This document shows, piece by piece, positions 37,761 through 44,102 of a stretch of 55,782 bases of DNA. Source of the DNA: Comamonadaceae bacterium (GTDB taxonomy: Bacteria; Pseudomonadota; Gammaproteobacteria; Burkholderiales; Burkholderiaceae_C). The stretch lies in the NCBI GenBank assembly GCA_947450765.1, contig CANFXC010000011.1:1-55782 (forward strand). Direction: 5' to 3'. Each line of letters starts with the position of its first letter. Within the stretch, counting starts at the first letter, position 1. A program made the position numbers and the translations under genes. Below the pieces are notes generated by a model. It was given only the letters and a program-made list of their open reading frames with translations, searched no databases and had not been told where the DNA came from.

Positions 37761-38435
37761 TCAAGCCGGCAGTTGCAGTTCGACCAAGGCTTCATCGGTC
37801 GAGCGGACCCGGCCAAACAAGCGCTGAAAGTTGCGCATCGTGACTTGGTGCAGATCTTCGTGCGTGGTGCCGCAAGCGTCTTCTACCAGCGTCACCAGAT
37901 AGCCCCTGTCTGCAGCTTCGCGCGCCGTGGTCTCAACGCACATATTGGTCGACACGCCCGCCAGATAAAGCTGCTCAGCACCCAATGCGCGCAGCAGGCT
38001 GTCGATGTTGGTCGATGCAAATGCACCAATGGTCGTCTTGCGCAGCACATGTTCGCCAGGCAGCGGTTTGAGCTCGTCCAAAATTTCATGCTCGCGGCTA
38101 CCAACGAAGTTATTGAATTCGACCAACAGTTTTCGTAAGTGAATCGGCGCATCGCTGCCGTCAGGATTGGCGGCGCCCAGGGTGACGTGCAGCACCGGCA
38201 GTTTGAGTTGGTTGAAGAGTGCCCGCAAACGCAAGGTGCAGGGCAGCACCGACTGCTCAATGCGGTTAAAGCGGTAGTCGCCGACCGTCGAGCCATCGGC
38301 TTTGAGCTTGCGGCCCAAACCACCCACACGCGAACCCGTGGCGTATTGCATGTCAATGATCACCAGCGCTGCGCGGCTGGGTTGAACAGGTCGATCGGGC
38401 ATGAAAGCGCGGATGTAGTCAGCAGGAGTCGACAT
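37761..38435 (-). CDS. Isochorismatase-fold amidohydrolase 1
   Basis: A 224-residue cysteine hydrolase. The Asp of the triad is in ALVIIDMQYATGS, a Lys in LRKTTIGAFASTNIDSLLRALG, and the Cys nucleophile in LAGVSTNMCVETTAREAADRG, so the Asp-Lys-Cys set is complete. Such enzymes hydrolyse N-carbamoyl amides, ureidoacrylate, maleamate and related half-amides. It follows PuuE-like paralog B by 31 bases and precedes the racemase-like gene by 24, so the three are probably one operon. A half-amidase acting after ring opening is the natural reading. Confidence 0.9.
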   Translation of the reverse strand: MSTPADYIRAFMPDRPVQPSRAALVIIDMQYATGSRVGGLGRKLKADGSTVGDYRFNRIEQSVLPCTLRLRALFNQLKLPVLHVTLGAANPDGSDAPIHLRKLLVEFNNFVGSREHEILDELKPLPGEHVLRKTTIGAFASTNIDSLLRALGAEQLYLAGVSTNMCVETTAREAADRGYLVTLVEDACGTTHEDLHQVTMRNFQRLFGRVRSTDEALVELQLPA

Positions 38436-38466
38436 GGAAAGTCCTCTTTAAAAGTATCAAAAAAAA

Positions 38467-39402
38467 TCAGTTGGCCGTTGGCACGCCCAGCATTTGAGCC
38501 CGGTAGCTGGCGACGATCTCAGAGCCGGTAGCGCACCACACGCCGCTGTGTCCAAGGATGTAGTCCAGAGCCCGCGCCAAGTGCTCAATGCGGTGCGGCT
38601 GCCCCATGATGAAGGGGTGTACGGCGATGTTCATCACCTTGCCGTGTTCAGCGCCCTCGGCATACAGCGTGTCAAATTCATCGCATATTTTTTGTGCAAA
38701 GGCGGCGGCTTCTTGGCCCCGGCGCCAGGCGATGCTGTCATTGACTTCCATCGAATAAGGCAAGGAGAAAAGCTCACCGCTGCGCACCCGAATCGGTGTG
38801 GGTTGGTCGTCGTGGTACAGATCACACAAGTAGCTGATGCCCGCCTCGGCGACTAAATCGGGCGTGTTCAAGGTGTTCGATGCCGCTGGCGAAAACCAAC
38901 CATTCAAAGAGTGTCCGGTGACCCGTCGATGAATCTCCTGACAAGCGTCAATGGCGGCACGTTCCTCGTCTTCACTCAGATTCCAGTGATAGCGGGTGTT
39001 GTACAGCCCGTGCGACATGAACTCCCAAGACCGGTTCAGCATGGCCTCGGCAATGTCCGGGTACATGTCGAGCACCGACATGGACAGCGACACGGTACAA
39101 GGCAAACGGTAGCGATCAAAGACCTCCATGAGTCGCCAGACACCTACTCGGTTGCCGTAGTCGCGCAAGCCGTAACCCAATATGTCAGGGTGCGGCGTGC
39201 GTGGCCAAGGGTTGCGCACGCTCTCTTGCTGCGGCAGGTATTCGTAATGCTCGATGTTCGGCGCCACCCACAAGGCCACGCGCGCGCCGCCCGGCCAACG
39301 CAGGGGCCTGCGGTCTGGCGCGGCAGAGTAGGCAATCCGTTCAAGCGGGCTGGACGCAAAGGGAACCACAGAAGCCATAGAAGGCTTTTCAAAAGCAGGC
39401 AT
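38467..39402 (-). CDS. PuuE-like polysaccharide deacetylase-fold hydrolase, paralog B
   Basis: A 311-residue protein closely resembling paralog D. Landmarks are LRWPGGARVALWVAPNIEHYE, LRDYGNRVGVWRLMEVF, FMSHGLYNTRYHWNLSEDE, GWFSPAASNTLNTPDLVAEAG, CDLYHDDQPTP, LPYSMEVNDSIAW and NIAVHPFIMGQPHRI. The WPGGARVA and DYGNRVG segments are shared with PuuE-type allantoinases and related cyclic-amide hydrolases. The start at 39402 is 35 bases from the divergent tautomerase-SnoaL gene, so both must share a compact promoter region. Confidence 0.88.
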   Translation of the reverse strand: MPAFEKPSMASVVPFASSPLERIAYSAAPDRRPLRWPGGARVALWVAPNIEHYEYLPQQESVRNPWPRTPHPDILGYGLRDYGNRVGVWRLMEVFDRYRLPCTVSLSMSVLDMYPDIAEAMLNRSWEFMSHGLYNTRYHWNLSEDEERAAIDACQEIHRRVTGHSLNGWFSPAASNTLNTPDLVAEAGISYLCDLYHDDQPTPIRVRSGELFSLPYSMEVNDSIAWRRGQEAAAFAQKICDEFDTLYAEGAEHGKVMNIAVHPFIMGQPHRIEHLARALDYILGHSGVWCATGSEIVASYRAQMLGVPTAN

Positions 39403-39437
39403 GATGCAACGTCCGTGAACCCAACCAAAGATAAATC

Positions 39438-40004
39438 ATGCCCGTCATTTCCATCACCTTGTTACCCGGCTACAGCGCGCAGGCCGAAGAGCGGCTGGTG
39501 GGCCGTGTCGCCTTGGCTGCACGCTCTGTGATTGCCGCGGCCGCCGCGGGCACCACGGTGTTCGTGAACCATGCCCACACTTACCAACGCGATGGCCGGG
39601 TGTTCTCCAAGGGCGGGCCGGAATGTGCCGACGCCAGTGCGCTGGTGCGTCAATTTCTGGAGCTGATGCAAGCGCGCAATTTGCAGGCGGCCAGCGCCCT
39701 GCTGGCGTCGGAATTTGTGATGCAGTTTCCGGGCGGTGCACGCATGCACCAGCTCGACGAATTGGTGGCTTGGGCCAAGGTCCGCTACAGCCGCATCGCC
39801 AAAGACTACGAACGCTTTGACGAGAGCTGGGCCGATGGTGTCACCGTGGTGTACTGCTCGGGCACCCTGAACGGTCTCTGGCTCGACGGCACCAGCTTCA
39901 AGGACATCCGTTTCATCGACCGTTTTGAAATTGCCGATGGACAAATTCGTCGGCAAGACGTCTGGAATGACCTGGCGGAAGTCAAAGCCCAGACGCCCGC
40001 CTGA
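39438..40004 (+). CDS. 4-oxalocrotonate tautomerase-like domain fused to a SnoaL-like domain
   Basis: A 188-residue two-domain protein. Residues 1 to about 60 (MPVISITLLPGYSAQAEERL and VFVNHAHTYQRDGRVFSKGG) have the tautomerase superfamily layout, with Pro directly after the initiator Met so that it can serve as the catalytic N-terminal proline. Residues about 65-188 (ALVRQFLELMQARNLQAASALLASEFVMQFPGG, LNGLWLDGTSFKDIRFIDRFEI) form a SnoaL-like NTF2 domain. The fusion suggests successive keto-enol tautomerisation and isomerisation or binding of one intermediate. It is the only plus-strand gene in this stretch, divergent from paralog B and converging within 4 bases on paralog C. Confidence 0.75.
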   Translation: MPVISITLLPGYSAQAEERLVGRVALAARSVIAAAAAGTTVFVNHAHTYQRDGRVFSKGGPECADASALVRQFLELMQARNLQAASALLASEFVMQFPGGARMHQLDELVAWAKVRYSRIAKDYERFDESWADGVTVVYCSGTLNGLWLDGTSFKDIRFIDRFEIADGQIRRQDVWNDLAEVKAQTPA

Positions 40005-40008
40005 AGGT

Positions 40009-40953
40009 TCAAGCCTGCGATGTTTTCCAGGCATCCAGGATCTCACTTCCAGTCGCCGCCCACACACCCTTGTGACGCATGATGTGCGCCAGCGCTTCTT
40101 CTAGCGCGCGCATGCGGTAAGGCTGGCCGATCACCCAAGGGTGCAGCGAAATCGCCATGACCCGGCCACCCGCCGTGGCCGACTCTTTGTAGAGCACGTC
40201 GAACTGGTCGCAGAGCTGGTCCCTGAAATCATCTTCGGTGTGGTGGTTTTGAACCAGTATGGTGTGATCGTCCATATCGATCGGGTGCGGCATCGCGTGA
40301 ATCGGCCCACTGGCCGTGCGCATGGCGTAAGGCATGTCGTCATTGACCCAGTCGCACACGTAATCCATACCTGCAGCGCCCAGCAAGTCTAAAGTGCTGG
40401 CCGACTCTGACTTGGCTGGCGACAACCAGCCCCTCACCGCCTGGCCACTGGCCCGGCGCAAGATCTCTAGCGTGGTGTCAATCAGCTTTTTCTCATCGTC
40501 AAGCGCCAGACCCGCGTGGTGCAAATGGTCCATGTCCAGACCATTTGCCATGATCTCCCAACCCCGCTGCGTGCACTCTTTGATGAGCGATGGGTAGCGC
40601 ACAGCGACCGCGGCGTTCACTGCCACCGTGGGACGGATACCGTGTTTTTCGAGCGCCTTCATGATCCGGAAAATACCCACCCGGTTGCCATAGTCGCGCA
40701 GGGTGTAGTGACGCAGGTCGGGGTACGCCGTCTGCATCGCGCCTGGCGGCTTGAAGGGCACGCCCGCCATGTTCAGCGGAAACCACTCCAACGCCGGCAC
40801 CACCCACAAGGCAACGCGGGCGTTGTTTGGCCAGACCACCGGTTTGCGCTCAGGCAGCATCGACCAGTCGTAACGGTCATGGTCCATGCCGTAGCGGCGC
40901 AGCGGATAGTCCAGATAATTCTCAGGCAAAGCTTTTGGATTCGTCGTGCTCAT
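40009..40953 (-). CDS. PuuE-like polysaccharide deacetylase-fold hydrolase, paralog C
   Basis: A 314-residue protein. VVWPNNARVALWVVPALEWFPLN, LRDYGNRVGIFRIMKALEKHGIRPTVAVNA, GWLSPAKSESASTLDLLGAAGM, CDWVNDDMPYAM, PHPIDMDDHTI and SLHPWVIGQPYRM mark the family. At the position where paralogs B and D have SHGxYNTRY it reads NGLDMDHLHHAG, so its active-site His differs, which suggests a different substrate. It overlaps paralog D by 4 bases and is last in the operon led by isochorismatase-fold amidase 2. Confidence 0.87.
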   Translation of the reverse strand: MSTTNPKALPENYLDYPLRRYGMDHDRYDWSMLPERKPVVWPNNARVALWVVPALEWFPLNMAGVPFKPPGAMQTAYPDLRHYTLRDYGNRVGIFRIMKALEKHGIRPTVAVNAAVAVRYPSLIKECTQRGWEIMANGLDMDHLHHAGLALDDEKKLIDTTLEILRRASGQAVRGWLSPAKSESASTLDLLGAAGMDYVCDWVNDDMPYAMRTASGPIHAMPHPIDMDDHTILVQNHHTEDDFRDQLCDQFDVLYKESATAGGRVMAISLHPWVIGQPYRMRALEEALAHIMRHKGVWAATGSEILDAWKTSQA

Positions 40954-41867
40954 GGGGCTTCTCCCACGGGCTGGGCAGCGGCCGCAAAAGCATCAAAGTA
41001 ATGGTCGTTGAAATGTTGGGCGATCTCGCGGCCGTTGGCCAACCAGACCTTGTCGTGACTGGTGATGTAGGAAAGCGCTTCTTCAAACGCCGCCATGCGA
41101 TAAGGCTGCCCCACCAAATAAGGATGCAGCGGAATACACATGACGGTCCCAGACGCCTCACCTTCTTCATACAAGCGGTCAAATTGGCGTTTCAAGATAT
41201 CGGCATAGCGCCGCGGCTGCACCAAATTGACGTTGTAGACGATGGTGTCGTTCATTTCCAACGAGTACGGCACGCTGGTCAAGCGACCCTGCTTGACCTT
41301 TACCGGGCCCGGCTGGTCGTCATGAAACAAGTCGCAAATATAGGTCAAACCCATCTCGGCCACCAGGTCCAGCGTGTTGGGCGTGTAGGTCAGCGCGGGG
41401 GCTAACCACCCGTCTAATTTTTGACCGGTGTGTTGGCGGATGGTGTCGATGGAGTCTTGAATCACGGCGCGTTCTTCGGCTTCGCTCATACCCATCAGGT
41501 AACGCGTGTTGTAGGTGCCGTGTGAATAAAACTCCCAGCCGTTGTCAGCGCAGGCCTTGATAACTTCAGGGTGGTGCTCACACATGGCCACATTCAAGGA
41601 CACACTGCCACGCACGTTGCAACGCTTCATGGCTTCCAGCATGCGCCAGAAACCAGCACGGTTGCCGTAGTCACGGTAGGAATAATTCAGCACATCGGGC
41701 GAAGGCCTGGCCCACGGCGGACGGGCCGGATTGCGCGGCGGATTGAGCTCATAAAACTCCACATTCGGCGCGACCCAAAAGGCCACGCGTGCGCCACCCG
41801 GCCAGCGAATCACGGGCCGATCAGCGTTGTAGGGCAAGTAATCGTAAAGGGCCGGATCGCGTTTCAC
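40950..41867 (-). CDS. PuuE-like polysaccharide deacetylase-fold hydrolase, paralog D
   Basis: A 305-residue protein. IRWPGGARVAFWVAPNVEFYEL, YRDYGNRAGFWRMLEAM, FYSHGTYNTRYLMGMSEAEE, GWLAPALTYTPNTLDLVAEMGL, CDLFHDDQPGP, VPYSLEMNDTI and IPLHPYLVGQPYRM align segment by segment with paralog B. It overlaps both the preceding amidase gene and the following paralog C by 4 bases, so the three are translated from one transcript starting near the 42600 palindrome. Confidence 0.88.
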   Translation of the reverse strand: MKRDPALYDYLPYNADRPVIRWPGGARVAFWVAPNVEFYELNPPRNPARPPWARPSPDVLNYSYRDYGNRAGFWRMLEAMKRCNVRGSVSLNVAMCEHHPEVIKACADNGWEFYSHGTYNTRYLMGMSEAEERAVIQDSIDTIRQHTGQKLDGWLAPALTYTPNTLDLVAEMGLTYICDLFHDDQPGPVKVKQGRLTSVPYSLEMNDTIVYNVNLVQPRRYADILKRQFDRLYEEGEASGTVMCIPLHPYLVGQPYRMAAFEEALSYITSHDKVWLANGREIAQHFNDHYFDAFAAAAQPVGEAP

Positions 41868-42550
41868 TGATTTTTCCCCGCAGCAGAAGGCACACGGCGC
41901 AACTGCTCAATGGTTTCTTGCACCGACAACACGTCGGCGTATTTCAGCGCCATGTCGTACAAATTAGCGAAGTGCGGGGCCTCGTGTTTGTCGGCCACAC
42001 ACTCTTCCGGGACGATGGTGCGAAAACTCCGCGAAATGCTGTCAACCACGGTGGCACGCACGCAGCCCGAGGTCGAACCACCGGTCACCACGAGGGTATC
42101 GACCCCGTGAAAGTTGAAGACTGAACCGAGGTTGGTTTCAAAAAAGACCGACGCCATGCGCTTGTTCACGATGATGTCCCGCTTGTGGTCAATCACCAGG
42201 CGGTCGTCAAATTCGGCACGGCGGCTTCCAACCTTGATGTTTTGCAGTGAATCAGGGGTGTTGGTGCGGGTACCCCAAACGCCGCAGTCTTCGCCTGACT
42301 CCATGTACGCCACATAGGTCCAAACCACCGGGAAACCTTTGGTCCGAAATTCTTCAGCCAGCGTGTTCACGTACTCCAGCTGACGCGGATCGGTTTCGTA
42401 GGCCGTCGCAAATTCACCGACGTTGGTGTAAGCTTTTTGAAGATCGATATTGACCAGGGCCGGCATCTTGCCAAAACCAAAACGCTTGCGGGTGGGATTG
42501 GTCTTGACATCGGTATACAGCTGTCGGGCGGTCTTGCTAGAGGCTTCCAT
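41864..42550 (-). CDS. Isochorismatase-fold amidohydrolase 2 (N-carbamoylsarcosine amidase-like)
   Basis: A 228-residue cysteine hydrolase. The triad Asp is in PALVNIDLQKAYTNVG, a Lys in DIIVNKRMASVFFETNLGSVF, and the Cys nucleophile in VVTGGSTSGCVRATVVDS, the cis-peptide/oxyanion segment typical of N-carbamoylsarcosine amidase-type enzymes. It probably releases ammonia, or carbamate from a half-amide or carbamoyl intermediate. It leads the operon to paralogs D and C. The start codon is 50 bases from the operator palindrome at 42600-42621, which places it under the same control as the region 3 transporter operon. Confidence 0.9.
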   Translation of the reverse strand: MEASSKTARQLYTDVKTNPTRKRFGFGKMPALVNIDLQKAYTNVGEFATAYETDPRQLEYVNTLAEEFRTKGFPVVWTYVAYMESGEDCGVWGTRTNTPDSLQNIKVGSRRAEFDDRLVIDHKRDIIVNKRMASVFFETNLGSVFNFHGVDTLVVTGGSTSGCVRATVVDSISRSFRTIVPEECVADKHEAPHFANLYDMALKYADVLSVQETIEQLRRVPSAAGKNQ

Positions 42551-42599
42551 GCGGGCGGTCTTTCAATGAAATAAGTGCTGCAACTATTGCACGCAAGCG

Positions 42600-42621
42600 T
42601 TTGTTCTGTCAATAGAACAAA
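42600..42621. promoter_or_regulatory. Palindromic operator, site 2 (TTTGTTCT-N6-AGAACAAA)
   Basis: A perfect inverted repeat upstream of the amidase 2-PuuE D-PuuE C operon. Its core TTGTTC-N8-GAACAA is identical in arms and spacing to site 1 at 33865-33890. It lies in a gene-free gap between minus-strand genes, so it can only serve the operon starting at 42550. Confidence 0.68.
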
Positions 42622-42668
42622 TAGAAAAGTGCAGCGCCACTTTCAACGTGGCTGTATGGGCCCAGCCC

Positions 42669-43631
42669 TCAGAGGGTGTCGTGCAGTATCGACAGCACTT
42701 CAGCATTGAAGGCTTCGGCCTGCTCGAACTGCGCCCAGTGGCCTGAGGCCTGAATCGCACGCAAGGCCCTGAACTTGGCTGCGGCTGGCAACGCGGCTTT
42801 GTACAAGCCCACTTGCCCCAAGTAAAACGGGTCTTGGTCACCGTACAACACATACAGCGGGTTCTGAATTTCGGGCAGTGCGCGGGCCAGGATGTCGGTG
42901 CGTGACAGGCGCCTTCCAGGCATGCGGTCACGCAGCGCATTCGCCGCCTGTAGTTGGCAGGCCAATGGCGTGATGGCGGCGGGGTTGTGCAGCATCAGAG
43001 CTTGGAGATTGTGGTGATGCACCGCCAATTGCTGCTCGGCGCTGGGCAGATGGCGCCAGCCCTTGAGTTTGAAGGGCACCAGTGGCTCGATGCCAAAGCC
43101 GGGCGCGCCGACCAGTATCAGCCGCAGTACCCGGGCTGGAAAGCGATGCGCCAGTAAAGCGGCCGTCATGCCGCCAAAAGAAAAACCCATCAGGTCGCAC
43201 GGCGTGTCGCCCAGCAACTGCTTCAGCCCAGCCTCCAGCGGCTCAGGCATCACATCCACATCACCGCCACCGGGCGGCAAAGCAGAGTCACCAAAGCCGG
43301 GCAGATCAGGCACGTACACGCAGCGACCGGAGGCGGCCAGCGGCAGCAAGTTGCGCAGCCAGTGAGTCCAGCTGCCGCTGCCACCATGGAAAAGGACCAG
43401 CGGCGGCAGTGCTGAGTTGGCGTCCTGTTCGCCCCAAATATGCCAGACCAGCTGGCCTGCGCCGCAGGGCGTGTGTACGCGTCGCGCAGCCTGCAAGACT
43501 TGGGCGTAGTCGACGTTCTGGAAAAGTGGGGACAGTTGCGATGCCTCTGAGGCATCTGAGGCTTGTGGAGCTTGTGAGGCTTGTGAGGCTTCTGAAGATG
43601 CCTCGGCTGAAGAGTCGGTTACAGATGTCAT
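42669..43631 (-). CDS. Alpha/beta hydrolase
   Basis: A 320-residue hydrolase. Oxyanion region LVLFHGGSGSWTHWLRNLLPL, nucleophile serine in LMGFSFGGMTAALLAHRFP, acid in LYVLYGDQDPF and a late histidine in QASGHWAQFEQAEAF form a full catalytic set. The N terminus carries six tandem x-Ala-Ser/Pro repeats (residues 14-31), unusual for the family and probably disordered. It is 18 bases after arfB and ends the region 5 minus-strand run. Substrate unknown; an enol-lactonase or ester hydrolase role in aromatic catabolism is possible. Confidence 0.87.
   Translation of the reverse strand: MTSVTDSSAEASSEASQASQAPQASDASEASQLSPLFQNVDYAQVLQAARRVHTPCGAGQLVWHIWGEQDANSALPPLVLFHGGSGSWTHWLRNLLPLAASGRCVYVPDLPGFGDSALPPGGGDVDVMPEPLEAGLKQLLGDTPCDLMGFSFGGMTAALLAHRFPARVLRLILVGAPGFGIEPLVPFKLKGWRHLPSAEQQLAVHHHNLQALMLHNPAAITPLACQLQAANALRDRMPGRRLSRTDILARALPEIQNPLYVLYGDQDPFYLGQVGLYKAALPAAAKFRALRAIQASGHWAQFEQAEAFNAEVLSILHDTL
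43539..43592 (-). repeat. 9-bp tandem repeat inside the alpha/beta hydrolase gene
   Basis: Six imperfect copies of a 9-base unit related to GCCTCACAA (minus strand), encoding EAS-QAS-QAP-QAS-DAS-EAS. The unit length is a multiple of three, so copy-number change would alter the linker without breaking the frame. Confidence 0.85.
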
Positions 43632-43649
43632 CCCGCGTTTATACCCGTC

Positions 43650-44060
43650 TCAGTCTTGCACTTTGCCGCGTGAACTTTTGATGCTGGAACGCTGGCTCTT
43701 GCCTTCGAGCCGGCGTTGCTTCGAACCATAGGTCGGTTTGGTGGCGCGTCGGGCTTTTGGCGGCACCGCCACGCTGTCGACAACTTCCTGCAAGCGGGCA
43801 AGCGCATCGCTGCGGTTCATCTCTTGCGTGCGGTGCTGCTGCGCCTTCAGCACCAGCACCCCACCTTGCGTGATGCGGCTGTCGCTCAGGCACAGCAGCC
43901 GCTCCTTGATCTCGACGGGTAACGACGACGCCGCGATGTCAAAGCGCAGATGCACCGCGCTAGAAACCTTGTTGACATTTTGTCCGCCCGCACCCTGCGC
44001 ACGAATCGCGCTGAACTCGACCTCGCGCTCATCAACAGGGTAATGGGAAATAGTAGCCAT
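43650..44060 (-). CDS. arfB: Alternative ribosome-rescue factor/peptidyl-tRNA hydrolase ArfB (YaeJ)
   Basis: A 136-residue release-factor-like protein that frees ribosomes stalled on non-stop mRNAs. The catalytic GGQ motif is in IRAQGAGGQNVNKVSSAVHLRF, SDSRITQGGVLVLKAQQHRTQEMN follows, and the C terminus is a basic tail (PTYGSKQRRLEGKSQRSSIK) that inserts into the empty mRNA channel. The length is normal. It is a housekeeping gene lying 42 bases after the PcaC-PcaD fusion and 18 before the alpha/beta hydrolase. Confidence 0.95.
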   Translation of the reverse strand: MATISHYPVDEREVEFSAIRAQGAGGQNVNKVSSAVHLRFDIAASSLPVEIKERLLCLSDSRITQGGVLVLKAQQHRTQEMNRSDALARLQEVVDSVAVPPKARRATKPTYGSKQRRLEGKSQRSSIKSSRGKVQD

Positions 44061-44102
44061 GGCCTGAATTGTGAACGGCCTTGAAGCCGTTGCAATAACC
44101 GA

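Noticed and set aside
33981..42550. A complete allantoin/purine degradation cluster
   Set aside because: Only PuuE-like proteins hint at it. No urate oxidase, HIU hydrolase, OHCU decarboxylase, allantoicase, allantoate amidohydrolase or ureidoglycolate lyase genes are present, and four divergent PuuE-like copies do not fit a single allantoinase step.
37136..42550. Nicotinate degradation (NicD/NicE/NicF type) cluster
   Set aside because: Isochorismatase-fold amidases and a racemase-like protein resemble NicF and NicE in fold, but no 2,5-dihydroxypyridine dioxygenase or 6-hydroxynicotinate monooxygenase is present and the racemase-like protein lacks one catalytic Cys.
43539..43592. Short tandem repeats as a CRISPR-like array
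   Set aside because: The units are 9 bp, contiguous and in frame in a coding sequence, without spacers or cas genes.
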